Below, piece by piece: positions 28,348 to 36,529 of a stretch of DNA of 64,000 nt. The translations under genes were made by a program, and so were the position numbers. Location of the stretch: assembly GCA_000720535.1 (NCBI GenBank), contig JOAZ01000001.1:1-64000 (forward strand), read 5' to 3'. This stretch comes from Streptomyces halstedii (GTDB lineage Bacteria; Actinomycetota; Actinomycetes; Streptomycetales; Streptomycetaceae). How positions within the stretch are numbered: position 1 is the first letter of the stretch; each line of letters opens with the position of its first letter. The notes beneath the pieces were generated by a model. That model saw only the letters and a program-made list of their open reading frames with translations. It did not search any database and was not told where the DNA came from.

Positions 28348-29631
28348 GTGGCATCGACAGACGAGATCGACCAGAACCAGCAGCCCACCGCACCGCCCGT
28401 TCCGCCGACCGCGCCGCCCCACCGGCCCGGTCCCGTGCGCATGCCGGGCTGGCTGCCGCGCGCGATGCTCCTGGCCCTGGCGTTCTACGGCTGCTTCCAG
28501 CTGGGCAGCTGGGCTTTCTACCAGCTCATCGGATTGCTGACGAACATCGTCATCGCCTTCTTCCTGGCCCTCGCGGTCGAACCCGCCGTCGGGCGCATGG
28601 CCGACCGCGGGATGCGCCGCGGGCTCGCCACCTTCCTGGTGTTCCTGGCGGTGCTGATCGCCGGAGTCGGCTTCGTCGTGCTGCTCGGCTCGATGCTCGC
28701 CGGACAGATCGCCACCATGATCGAGGACTTCCCCAAGTACCTCGACTCGGTGATCAACTGGAGCAACCAGACCTTCGACACCGAGCTGTCCCGGGTCGGG
28801 GTGCAGGACAGCCTGCTGCACTCCGACTGGCTGCAGAAGTACGTCCAGAACAGCGCCACCGGTGTGCTCGACATCTCCACCACCGTGCTCGGCGGGCTCT
28901 TCCGGCTGCTCACGATCTTCCTGTTCTCGTTCTACTTCGCCGCGGACGGCCCGCGGCTGCGGCGGGCGCTGTGCTCCGTGCTGCCGCCCGCCCGGCAGAC
29001 CGAGGTGCTGCGGGCCTGGGAGATCGCGGTCGACAAGACCGGTGGCTACCTCTACTCACGTGGCCTGATGGCGCTGGTCTCCGGTGTCGCGCACTACGTC
29101 CTGCTGGTGTTCCTCGACGTGCCCTACGCGCCCGCACTCGCCGTCTGGGTCGGCCTGGTCTCCCAGTTCATCCCCACCATCGGCACCTATCTGGCCGGCG
29201 CGCTGCCCATGCTGATCGCCTTCACCGTCGATCCCTGGTACGCGGTGTGGGTACTCGCGTTCGTCGTGATCTACCAGCAGTTCGAGAACTACATGCTCCA
29301 GCCGAAGCTCACCGCCAGGACGGTCGACATCCATCCCGCTGTCGCCTTCGGCTCGGTCATCGCCGGCACCGCGCTGATGGGTGCCGTCGGCGCGCTGGTC
29401 GCCATCCCGGCCGTGGCGACCCTCCAGGCCTTCCTGGGCGCCTACGTGAAGCGCTACGACGTCACGGACGATCCGAGGGTGACCGGTGGGCGCCGCTGGC
29501 GGCGTGGTGAGCCGGTGCTGTCGCGGGTCATGCGCGGGATGAGGCCGAGGGGGAGCGCGGGCGAAGGCGGCCACCGCGACGAGACCGGCGGGGACGGTGC
29601 GGCGGGGGACGGCGCGCCGGGTGGCGCTTGA
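28348..29631 (+). CDS. AI-2E family (PerM-like) permease
   Basis: 427 residues. A Pro-rich N-terminus, then eight or so membrane helices with the family signature at the C-terminal half (GLVSQFIPTIGTYLAGALPMLIAF, YQQFENYMLQPKLTARTVDIHPAVAFGSVIAGTALMGAVGALVAIP). Members have been reported to export autoinducer-2 or to act in ion/pH homeostasis; the substrate cannot be read here. GTG 28348 was taken as start; no ribosome binding site is visible. The charged tail (~375-427) is low complexity. Its TGA stop lies inside the TTGACA of a recA promoter. Confidence 0.88.
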   Translation: MASTDEIDQNQQPTAPPVPPTAPPHRPGPVRMPGWLPRAMLLALAFYGCFQLGSWAFYQLIGLLTNIVIAFFLALAVEPAVGRMADRGMRRGLATFLVFLAVLIAGVGFVVLLGSMLAGQIATMIEDFPKYLDSVINWSNQTFDTELSRVGVQDSLLHSDWLQKYVQNSATGVLDISTTVLGGLFRLLTIFLFSFYFAADGPRLRRALCSVLPPARQTEVLRAWEIAVDKTGGYLYSRGLMALVSGVAHYVLLVFLDVPYAPALAVWVGLVSQFIPTIGTYLAGALPMLIAFTVDPWYAVWVLAFVVIYQQFENYMLQPKLTARTVDIHPAVAFGSVIAGTALMGAVGALVAIPAVATLQAFLGAYVKRYDVTDDPRVTGGRRWRRGEPVLSRVMRGMRPRGSAGEGGHRDETGGDGAAGDGAPGGA

Positions 29632-29658
29632 CACCAAAATCGAACATCCATTCATATG
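29628..29658 (+). promoter_or_regulatory. Upstream recA promoter with LexA (SOS) box-like site
   Basis: TTGACA at 29628-29633 overlaps the stop codon of the upstream gene; TCATAT at 29653-29658 is a possible -10. Between them GAACATCCATTC (29642-29653) matches the actinobacterial LexA box GAAC-N4-GTTC with one change. LexA binding here would block polymerase. The -10 choice is uncertain. Confidence 0.65.
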
Positions 29659-29730
29659 GAGGTTCCGGCCGGTGTTTTCCCGGTCCCCGGCCGCGGAGTT
29701 TTCCACAGGCCGGAAGGACGTCGAGGCCCA

Positions 29731-29753
29731 TTGTCAGTGGCAGGGGTTAGCGT
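29731..29753 (+). promoter_or_regulatory. RecA-NDp promoter of recA
   Basis: TTGTCAGTG (29731-29739), eight bases, TAGCGT (29748-29753): an exact fit to TTGTCRGTG-N8-TANNNT, the LexA-independent DNA-damage promoter known from recA of Streptomyces and mycobacteria (PafBC-dependent in mycobacteria). Transcription would start near 29760, giving a ~37-base leader. Confidence 0.85.
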
Positions 29754-29796
29754 CTGTGACGTGAAGCGATCGACACAAGCAAATCGGGTGGAACCC

Positions 29797-30927
29797 ATGG
29801 CAGGAACCGACCGCGAGAAGGCGTTGGACGCCGCGCTCGCACAGATTGAACGCCAGTTCGGCAAGGGTGCGGTGATGCGCCTGGGCGAGCGGCCGAACGA
29901 ACCGGTCGAGGTGATCCCCACCGGATCGACCGCGCTCGACGTCGCGCTCGGCGTCGGCGGCCTGCCGCGCGGCCGTGTGGTGGAGGTGTACGGGCCGGAG
30001 TCGTCCGGTAAGACGACGCTGACGCTGCACGCCGTGGCGAACGCCCAGAAGCTCGGCGGATCCGTGGCGTTCATCGACGCGGAGCACGCTCTGGACCCTG
30101 AGTACGCGAAGAAGCTCGGCGTCGACATCGACAACCTCATCCTGTCGCAGCCGGACAACGGTGAGCAGGCGCTGGAGATCGTGGACATGCTGGTCCGCTC
30201 CGGCGCGCTGGACCTGATCGTCATCGACTCCGTCGCGGCCCTGGTGCCCCGTGCGGAGATCGAGGGCGAGATGGGCGACTCGCACGTGGGTCTGCAGGCC
30301 CGCCTCATGAGCCAGGCGCTCCGTAAGATCACCAGCGCGCTCAACCAGTCCAAGACCACCGCGATCTTCATCAACCAGCTCCGCGAGAAGATCGGTGTGA
30401 TGTTCGGCTCACCGGAGACCACGACCGGTGGCCGGGCGCTGAAGTTCTACGCCTCCGTGCGTCTGGACATCCGGCGCATCGAGACCCTCAAGGACGGCAC
30501 CGAGGCCGTGGGCAACCGCACCCGCGTCAAGGTCGTCAAGAACAAGGTCGCACCGCCGTTCAAACAGGCCGAGTTCGACATCCTCTACGGCCAGGGCATC
30601 AGCCGTGAGGGCGGCCTGATCGACATGGGCGTGGAGCACGGCTTCGTCCGCAAGGCCGGCGCCTGGTACACGTACGAGGGCGACCAGCTGGGCCAGGGCA
30701 AGGAGAACGCCCGCAACTTCCTCAAGGACAACCCGGACCTCGCCAACGAGATCGAGAGGAAGATCCTCGAAAAGCTCGGTGTCGGTGTCCGCGCGGAGAC
30801 CTCGGCGGCGGAGCCCGCGGCCGACGGCGCGGTGACGGCCGGGGCCACGGCCGACCCGGCGGCGAAGTCGGTGCCGGCTCCCGCGGCCAAGGCCAAGCCC
30901 GCCAAGGCCGCAGCGGCCAAGAGCTAG
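29797..30927 (+). CDS. recA: Recombinase RecA
   Basis: 376 residues. Walker A GPESSGKT (66-73), Walker [14 protein letters not shown]1/L2 DNA-binding loops ([44 protein letters not shown]) and a Lys/Ala/Pro tail after ~335 typical of Streptomyces RecA. It forms the strand-exchange filament and triggers LexA cleavage. ATG 29797 gives the usual [14 protein letters not shown] start; an in-frame ATG at 29656 would add an unrelated 47 residues and is rejected. Two promoters precede it and recX follows after three bases. Confidence 0.98.
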   Translation: MAGTDREKALDAALAQIERQFGKGAVMRLGERPNEPVEVIPTGSTALDVALGVGGLPRGRVVEVYGPESSGKTTLTLHAVANAQKLGGSVAFIDAEHALDPEYAKKLGVDIDNLILSQPDNGEQALEIVDMLVRSGALDLIVIDSVAALVPRAEIEGEMGDSHVGLQARLMSQALRKITSALNQSKTTAIFINQLREKIGVMFGSPETTTGGRALKFYASVRLDIRRIETLKDGTEAVGNRTRVKVVKNKVAPPFKQAEFDILYGQGISREGGLIDMGVEHGFVRKAGAWYTYEGDQLGQGKENARNFLKDNPDLANEIERKILEKLGVGVRAETSAAEPAADGAVTAGATADPAAKSVPAPAAKAKPAKAAAAKS

Positions 30928-30930
30928 GCC

Positions 30931-31620
30931 GTGACGCGCCGCACGGAGTGGCCGGGCACCGAAGGCGGCGGTGCCGGGAGCGAATCCGCCATGGAGCCGG
31001 TCGCGAACGCTTCGGGGCCCGGTGCGGGGGCCGGGTCCGGCCGGGGGGCGGGCCGCGGGTCCCGTTCCCGCACTGAAGACCGCGGTTCCCCCTTCTCGTC
31101 GAGGGCCGGGAAGGGGGAACCGCTTGACCCCGTCGAGCAGGCGCGCACCATCTGCCTGAGGCTGCTCACCGGGACCCCGCGCACTCGTAAGCAGCTTGCG
31201 GACGCCCTGCGGAAGCGGGAGATCCCGGACGAGGCGGCGGAGGAGGTGCTCTCGCGGTTCGAGGACGTCGGCCTGATCGACGACGCCGCGTTCGCCGACG
31301 CCTGGGTCGAGTCCCGGCACCACGGCAGGGGGCTGGCCAGGCGCGCGCTCGTGCGGGAACTGCGTACCAAGGGCGTGGACCCGACGGTGATCGACGAGGC
31401 GGTCGGCCAACTCGACTCCGAGCAGGAGGAGGAGACCGCCAGAGCGCTCGTGGCCCGCAAGCTGCGTTCGACCCGCGGCCTGGACCGCGACAAGCGGCTG
31501 CGCCGGCTGGCGGGCATGCTCGCACGGAAGGGGTACGGGGAGGGGATGGCCCTGCGTGTGGTGCGTCAGGCGCTTGAGGAGGAGGGGGAGGACACGGACG
31601 GGCTGGACGAGCCCTTCTGA
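30931..31620 (+). CDS. recX: RecA regulator RecX
   Basis: 229 residues. Residues ~60-225 are the three-repeat RecX helical domain (RTICLRLLTGTPRTRKQLADALRKREIPDEAAEEVLSRFEDVGLIDD...). RecX caps or disassembles RecA filaments. The first ~60 residues are a Gly/Ser/Arg-rich extension of low complexity. GTG 30931 lies three bases after the recA stop; read-through from recA presumably sets its level. Confidence 0.94.
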   Translation: MTRRTEWPGTEGGGAGSESAMEPVANASGPGAGAGSGRGAGRGSRSRTEDRGSPFSSRAGKGEPLDPVEQARTICLRLLTGTPRTRKQLADALRKREIPDEAAEEVLSRFEDVGLIDDAAFADAWVESRHHGRGLARRALVRELRTKGVDPTVIDEAVGQLDSEQEEETARALVARKLRSTRGLDRDKRLRRLAGMLARKGYGEGMALRVVRQALEEEGEDTDGLDEPF

Positions 31621-32101
31621 CACCGGGGGCCGGGGCCCGGCGGGGGCGGTTCTCGACGAGTGAGCGATCGGGTGTGAGCAGGGGCGCGAGCGAGGATGCG
31701 GGCTGCGGGATGCGGGGGTTGGCACGCGGTGAGCGGGGACGGTGGGGTTGAGGGGGGACGGCGACGCGTGCGGCAGTCGGTGATGTGACGAGGTGGCCCG
31801 GGGCGGGGCGTGTCCCTGGGCGGGGCATGTGCGGTGGGCGGCAGCGTGACGACGGGTTCGGGGGACATGTGCCGCGCGTAGGGGTGGGGCGCTGAGGCCG
31901 GCTCGGCGGCGGCGGAGGGGGCCGTCGCCGAGCCGGAGAACCACAGCGTCTTGGGCCCGCCCGGCGGGGCCGGGCGAGACCGGGTCAGGTGACCGCGGCA
32001 GGATCGGGCCGTGTGCGGGGGCGGCTGCCTGGCTCGCCCGGTTCTCTCGGTCGACCGGTCCGTGTGTTGCTCCGGCCGGACGGTCCGCCCTGCGGCGAGG
32101 G
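31621..32101. other. Gene-poor 481-bp gap after recX
   Basis: Between recX and the convergent 32102 gene. G-rich on the plus strand and full of short GCGGGATGCGGG-type repeats. Open frames here have poor codon usage and no ribosome binding sites. I see no clear terminator, RNA gene or mobile element. Confidence 0.5.
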
Positions 32102-32911
32102 TCAGTGTCCTGCCAGTGAGGCCCGGCGGATCGTGGCGTCGAGCAGGGACAGGGCGTCCGAGGCCGTGCGTCCCGGCTGACGGTTCCAAGGGCCGATCAA
32201 GTCGTTCCAGCCCTGGGAGCGAAGTTCGGTGATCAGCCAGGCTCCGGCCCGGTCCACGGTCTCCAGCGAGCCGTAACCCAGCCGGTGCGCCGTCAGCATG
32301 GCCCCGCACAGGCAGCGTGCGCCCCGGGCGTTCCGCAGCCGGTAGGGGGTGTTCTGCCAGCCCCACTCCGTCAGGATCCGCCGTGCGTAGCCGAGGTGGG
32401 TGGAGGGGCGTACGTCGGGCTGCCCGATCCGCCGCCACGTGTGAAGCCGGTCCGGTACCAGCGCGCCCAGGCGGCCGGGGAGCGGGCGCTCGCGCGGGAG
32501 CGAGGAAGGCAGGGCTCGCAGGGTTTCCTCCACGAGGCTACTGACGGGCACCGAGAGCAGCCCACGCCACTCGGCCGCCTGAGCGGCCTGAGCGGCCTGA
32601 CCGGCCTGAGCGGGTTGTGCCGCCTGGCCGGGGCGTGCGGGGCGTGTCGCCGGTCCCGGTGCTCGTGCCGGTGCCGGTGTGGCTGAGCCGGGGCGGGGCC
32701 TCGGCGGTACCCGTCCCGGTAGGAACGGCTCCGGTAGGAACGGCTCCGGCAGGACCGGTTCCGGCAGGACCGGGCGTGGGGCGGCGTCCGGGAGCACCGG
32801 ATCCGCCGCGGTGTGCTGCCGGCCCAGGACGATCTGCCGCCACGCCTCCGTGCCATGGAGGCGGGCGGCCTGGGCGTCGAGTTGTTCGGGGGTGAGGGGA
32901 ACGGTTTCCAT
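32102..32911 (-). CDS. Hypothetical protein, DUF6197-like C-terminal domain
   Basis: 269 residues from ATG 32911, chosen because GGAG lies ~12 bases upstream; in-frame starts at 32935 and 32983 remain possible. The middle (~40-110) is low complexity: four VLPEP/FLPEP repeats and a Gln-Ala run (GQAAQPAQAGQAAQ), both visible as short DNA repeats. The C-terminal ~110 residues (THLGYARRILTEWGWQNTPYRL...ARCLCGAMLTAHRLG...GWNDLIGPWN) resemble DUF6197-type domains of actinobacteria. Function unknown. It is convergent with recX and separated from the cysteine genes by a terminator. Confidence 0.7.
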   Translation of the reverse strand: METVPLTPEQLDAQAARLHGTEAWRQIVLGRQHTAADPVLPDAAPRPVLPEPVLPEPFLPEPFLPGRVPPRPRPGSATPAPARAPGPATRPARPGQAAQPAQAGQAAQAAQAAEWRGLLSVPVSSLVEETLRALPSSLPRERPLPGRLGALVPDRLHTWRRIGQPDVRPSTHLGYARRILTEWGWQNTPYRLRNARGARCLCGAMLTAHRLGYGSLETVDRAGAWLITELRSQGWNDLIGPWNRQPGRTASDALSLLDATIRRASLAGH

Positions 32912-33082
32912 CGCCACGACATCTCCGTACATTCCGGCCACATTGCTGAGCCGAATGTCCGTCGCGCGAGGAGATCGCTCCACCGGGGAGCGGCGTTCGG
33001 GTGTGTCAGGGCGGGAAGGCCGTCACGGGGGTACCGGATGTCACGCGGTGCTGAACGGCGGACGGCATGCGCTACCAGGGGT

Positions 33083-33121
33083 CATGTCGCACCGGACGGC
33101 GTGAGGATCCGGTGCGACATG
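33083..33121 (-). terminator. Terminator of the cysteine dioxygenase-rhodanese unit
   Basis: Perfect 14-bp stem CATGTCGCACCGGA / TCCGGTGCGACATG with an 11-base loop, 12 bases after the rhodanese stop codon on the minus strand. Confidence 0.8.
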
Positions 33122-33133
33122 CCGGTCGGGAGG

Positions 33134-33649
33134 TCAGCCCGGTCCGGGGGCGTGCGGGGGGACGACGACCGGCAGTCCGGCCGCGCGCCAGGCCTGGAAG
33201 CCGCCGATCAGGTCGGTGACCCGGCGCAGCCCCAGCTGTCGCAGCGACGCGACCGCGAGACTCGACGCGTATCCCTCGTTGCAGATCACCACGATCCGCA
33301 GGTCATGGCTCACCGCCTCGGGGGCGCGATGGCTGCCCCGGGGATCGAGACGCCACTCCAGTTCGTTGCGTTCGACGACCAGCGCGCCGGGTACGAGGCC
33401 GTCCCTTTCGCGCAGGGCCGCGTAACGGATGTCCACCAGCTGGGCCCCTTCGGCCGCGGCGGCCGCGGCCTGGGGTGGGGCGAGACGTTCGTAGCCGGCC
33501 CGGATCCGCTCCAGCAGTTCGTCGATTCCCACCGGCTCCCGGCGGTCCGCACCGTCGTCCCCGCGCCCTCCGCGGTCGTCCCCGCGTTTCGCACCGTTGT
33601 CCCAGGGCCCGGCGCCGTTGTCCTCGCGTCCCGCGTGATCCTCGCTCAC
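33134..33649 (-). CDS. Rhodanese-like sulfurtransferase
   Basis: 171 residues. The N-terminal ~40 residues are an Asp/Gly/Arg-rich extension; ~45-165 is a rhodanese domain with the active-site loop VICNEGYASS (Cys as persulfide carrier). GTG 33649 overlaps the stop of the cysteine dioxygenase (GTGA), so the two are coupled. Pairing with cysteine dioxygenase suggests handling of sulfane sulfur or sulfite from cysteine breakdown. Exact substrates are unknown. Confidence 0.88.
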   Translation of the reverse strand: MSEDHAGREDNGAGPWDNGAKRGDDRGGRGDDGADRREPVGIDELLERIRAGYERLAPPQAAAAAAEGAQLVDIRYAALRERDGLVPGALVVERNELEWRLDPRGSHRAPEAVSHDLRIVVICNEGYASSLAVASLRQLGLRRVTDLIGGFQAWRAAGLPVVVPPHAPGPG

Positions 33650-34239
33650 TTCCAGTCCTCCGGACGCTCGGTCTGCTCCAGGCGGAGTGTCGCGCCCGTG
33701 CGGCTGTAGCGGCGGATCTGCGGCAGGGGCGGGTAGTAGGCGTGCACCGACACGGCGTGTGTCCGATCGGACTCGTTGAGGACCTCGTGCACGTGGTGCC
33801 GGCCGAACCCCCGGCCCTCACCTGCCCTCAACTCCCGGGTGCGGTCGATGCCTTCGTGCAGCTCCAGTGACTTCCAGCCGTCCGTGGGCAGCCGCGCGGC
33901 GAGGGAGTGCTCCCGCAAGGCGCCCGTGGCCACCGTGAAGGCCCCAGTCGACTCGGCGTGGTCGTGCCAGCCCGTGCCCGTGCCGGGCGGCCAGCCGATC
34001 AGCCACGCCTCGCTGCCTCCGGGACCGTCCAGCCGGAGCCAGGTGCGGCCTTCGGGGTCGAGCGGCAGGGAGGCGACGAGAGCGGCGTCGTCGGCGGCCC
34101 GGCGGACGAAGCCGAGGAGTTCCGCGACGGTCGGGCCGCCGGAACCGGTGTCGGGCGACGCGGACGCGCGCAGCGCGGGAACGGGAACAGTTGCCGGGCC
34201 AGGGGCAGGCATGGGCGTGGAGAAGGAAGACGTGGACAC
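33646..34239 (-). CDS. Cysteine dioxygenase (cupin)
   Basis: 197 residues. A cupin of the type I cysteine dioxygenase family, with the metal-binding histidines in GTGWHDHAES and in the HHVHEV segment, and YYPPL near the C-terminus. It oxidises cysteine to cysteine sulfinate with Fe(II) and O2. GTG 34239 has AGGAC ten bases upstream. A 28-codon Cys-rich leader peptide gene precedes it by 84 bases and a rhodanese overlaps its end. The N-terminal ~40 residues are low complexity. Confidence 0.87.
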   Translation of the reverse strand: MSTSSFSTPMPAPGPATVPVPALRASASPDTGSGGPTVAELLGFVRRAADDAALVASLPLDPEGRTWLRLDGPGGSEAWLIGWPPGTGTGWHDHAESTGAFTVATGALREHSLAARLPTDGWKSLELHEGIDRTRELRAGEGRGFGRHHVHEVLNESDRTHAVSVHAYYPPLPQIRRYSRTGATLRLEQTERPEDWK

Positions 34240-34323
34240 AGGGACCGTCCTGAGGGTTCGCGTGGAGGCGCGCCCGTGCGCGAAGACAGCGCGAAGGGAG
34301 TACGGGGCGCGAGGGAAGGCGAT

Positions 34324-34410
34324 TCAGCAGGACGGACGACACACGCAGCCCGCATAGCGGACGAGGTCCATATGGACTCTCCGCCACAGGCGCACATCGG
34401 TGTCGGTCAT
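34324..34410 (-). CDS. Cysteine-rich leader peptide (28 aa)
   Basis: The peptide begins MTDTDVRLWRRVHMDLVRY and ends GCVCRPSC, with three Cys codons in its last seven. It starts at ATG 34410, seven bases after the -10 of a near-consensus promoter, so its mRNA should be leaderless. The cysteine dioxygenase gene follows 84 bases downstream. Cys-rich leaderless small ORFs act as cysteine-responsive attenuators in mycobacteria; the same role is inferred here. No classical terminator hairpin is evident in the 84-base gap, so the coupling may instead act on ribosome access. Confidence 0.72.
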   Translation of the reverse strand: MTDTDVRLWRRVHMDLVRYAGCVCRPSC

Positions 34411-34417
34411 GATCTGG

Positions 34418-34446
34418 AGTACACCATGTGCGCCTGCGACGGTCAA
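34418..34446 (-). promoter_or_regulatory. Promoter of the leader peptide-cysteine dioxygenase operon
   Basis: On the minus strand: TTGACC (34446-34441), a 17-base spacer, TGTACT (34423-34418), then seven bases to the leader ATG. The TGA inside TTGACC is the stop codon of the upstream monooxygenase, so transcription units abut without a gap. Confidence 0.75.
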
Positions 34447-36146
34447 TCGACGTCCGCGGTCCGGTCGGAACCTCGTCGGCGGGAGTCGCCGGCCGTCCGG
34501 CTCCTGCCCCGGGATGTCTCCCTGCCCGCGTCCCCGTTCCTGTCCGTGTCCTCGTCCCCGGGCTCCGCGTCCGCCTCGACGGGGCCGCCGCTGGCCGCGT
34601 CCGCCGCCGCGAGGAGTTCCCCGGGCCGGACCCCGTCGAACGCCGCCACCAGGTGCCCGTCCGGCCTCACCAGCAGTACCGTGTGGGCCGTCGCCCCGGG
34701 ATAGCTCTCGGTCACCAGGAGTTCGGCCTTCACGGGCAGCGCGTCCACGGCCTCGACGAGCCGGGGCATGACGCCCGCCGTCAGCCAGTGCCGCCGGTCC
34801 CACACCCCGGTACCCGGCGCGACCAGGACCACCAACAGGTGTCCCCGGCCCAGCCGTTCGCGCAGCCGCACCGACGTGCCGTCCGGCGCCGTCACCCGTA
34901 CATCGGTGACCGGCGCACCAGGGGGCGTACTCACGGGAGTGTGCGCCCCGGCGCGTTGAAGCGAAAGGGGGGAGTGCGTGTATGAGGGGGGCGCACCCAG
35001 CGGGCCGCAGCCCAGGTGTCCGTCCGCGAGCAAGGTGTCGTACCCGCGCGCGCTGCCCGGTACGAGCGTCCGCAGGCCCCCGCCGCCCCGCAGTATCGGC
35101 AGGGACTGGTCGGCGGCGCGCAGCCGGGAGGCCACCGCGGCACGCCGCTCCGCCTGGTAGCTGTCGAGGAGCAGCTCGGAGGCGCCCTGGTGCCAGGCCT
35201 GCGCCAGCTTCCAGGCGAGGTTCTCGGCGTCCCGGAGGCCCTCGTCCAGCCCCTGGGTGCCGAGCGCCCCTAGGAGGTGGGCGGCGTCCCCGGCCAGGAA
35301 GGCCCGCCCGGAACGCCACCGCCGGGCCAGCCGGTGGTGGAGCGTGTACACGCCGGTGTCGAGCAGCTCGTAGGGCGGGGTCTCGCCGCACCAGCCCGCG
35401 AGGGTGTCGCGGATCCGGGTGATCAGGGCGTCGGGGGTGACCAGTTCACCGCGCGGCGGAAGGAGCCAGTCGAGCCGCCAGACCCCGTCCGGCAGCGGGC
35501 GTGCCGTGACCTCGGCGCCTCCGGTACGCCACGGCGGGGAGCGGTGCAGCACGGCCTCGTCCGGCCAGGGCAGTTCGGCGCGGAGAGCGGCGACGGCGTG
35601 GCGTTCCACCGCCGTACGGCCGGGGAACCTGATGTCCAGGAGCTTGCGCACCGTGGACCGCGCGCCGTCGCAGCCCACCAGGTAGCTCCCGCGCCACCAG
35701 GTCGTACCCGGCCCCCGGGTGTGCGCGGTGACTCCGCGCGGGTCCTGTTCCAGCGTGTCGAGCCGGCTGAAGGGCACCAGGCGCACCAGCTCCCGGGTCG
35801 CGGCCGCGTCCCTCAGGCCGCGCGTCAGGGCGTGCTGGGGCAGGTGGACGGGCGACGGCAGCGGGACGGCGGCGTCCTCCTCGCCCAGCGGCACGGCCCG
35901 GACCAGCTGCTTGCGGCGGACCGACCGCCAGCCGGTCCAGCGCAAACCCTCCTCGTACAGCGACGAGAAGCCGAGCCGGAGCACCAGGTCCGCGGTGTCC
36001 TCACGCAGGACGACGGTGCGGGCGGGGCGTGGTTCGTCCTTCCCCGGTCCCTCGTCGAGCACGACGGAGGGGACGCCCTGATCCGCGAGGGCGAGCGACA
36101 GCGCCAGGCCCACCGGGCCGGCACCGACGACGATCACCGGGTCCAC
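34443..36146 (-). CDS. FAD-dependent aromatic monooxygenase-like oxidoreductase
   Basis: 567 residues. An FAD_binding_3 flavoprotein: dinucleotide motif VVGAGPVGLALSLALADQG at the N-terminus, GCDGARSTVRK in the middle, and GDAAHLLGALGTQGLDEGLRDAENLAWKL for the FAD ribityl site. A thioredoxin-like C-terminal region (~400-530) as in phenol hydroxylases follows, then a hydrophilic tail. Substrate unknown; the family hydroxylates phenolic compounds and includes antibiotic-tailoring enzymes. GTG 36146 has GAGGAG 8-13 bases upstream. Nothing nearby suggests a catabolic or biosynthetic pathway. Confidence 0.88.
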   Translation of the reverse strand: MDPVIVVGAGPVGLALSLALADQGVPSVVLDEGPGKDEPRPARTVVLREDTADLVLRLGFSSLYEEGLRWTGWRSVRRKQLVRAVPLGEEDAAVPLPSPVHLPQHALTRGLRDAAATRELVRLVPFSRLDTLEQDPRGVTAHTRGPGTTWWRGSYLVGCDGARSTVRKLLDIRFPGRTAVERHAVAALRAELPWPDEAVLHRSPPWRTGGAEVTARPLPDGVWRLDWLLPPRGELVTPDALITRIRDTLAGWCGETPPYELLDTGVYTLHHRLARRWRSGRAFLAGDAAHLLGALGTQGLDEGLRDAENLAWKLAQAWHQGASELLLDSYQAERRAAVASRLRAADQSLPILRGGGGLRTLVPGSARGYDTLLADGHLGCGPLGAPPSYTHSPLSLQRAGAHTPVSTPPGAPVTDVRVTAPDGTSVRLRERLGRGHLLVVLVAPGTGVWDRRHWLTAGVMPRLVEAVDALPVKAELLVTESYPGATAHTVLLVRPDGHLVAAFDGVRPGELLAAADAASGGPVEADAEPGDEDTDRNGDAGRETSRGRSRTAGDSRRRGSDRTADVD

Positions 36147-36436
36147 GGCGAGACTCCTCGGTGCGGTGCGGCGGCGGGCAGGGAAGAGGAGGTCATCGAG
36201 GGTGCGGAGGACGAGACCGTCGAAGATGCGGAGGCGGATGCTCGGGGCGCGATCACAGAACGTATGCAACTCACTGCCGGTGCTTGCGTCAAGTGACAGC
36301 CGCGTCCCGGCGGTGGCGCGGGTGCTCCGGGGCGCGTGTCCACGCCGGTGCGGACCCCGCGCCCCGGGGGTGGATCCCGCGCCGGAGACGGACGGCGAAG
36401 GCGCGTCGTCCTCCCCGCGCCCCCCCCGCACACGAC
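36147..36436 (-). promoter_or_regulatory. Upstream region of the monooxygenase gene
   Basis: About 290 bases with no gene. TTGACG-N17-TTGCAT on the minus strand (roughly 36293-36265) is a possible promoter within a locally AT-richer stretch, leaving a ~110-base leader. Confidence 0.35.
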
Positions 36437-36471
36437 GGACGGGCCCCCGGCCGAAACCGGTGGGCCCGTCC
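36437..36471 (-). terminator. Terminator of the gluABCD operon
   Basis: GGACGGGCCC...CCGG-CCGAAA-CCGG...GGGCCCGTCC, a strong stem with a GAAA-type loop, about 60 bases after the gluD stop codon. Confidence 0.8.
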
Positions 36472-36529
36472 GCCCGCGCCGGGGAGGTCCGCGACACAGC
36501 CGGCCGCGGACGCCCCTCACTCCGGCGGG

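Noticed and set aside
29656-29796. Extended RecA N-terminus from ATG 29656
   Set aside because: The added residues are unlike RecA and the RecA-NDp start site lies inside this stretch.
31566-32438. A 290-codon minus-strand frame after recX
   Set aside because: It overlaps recX and the 32102 gene in another frame and has no family resemblance.
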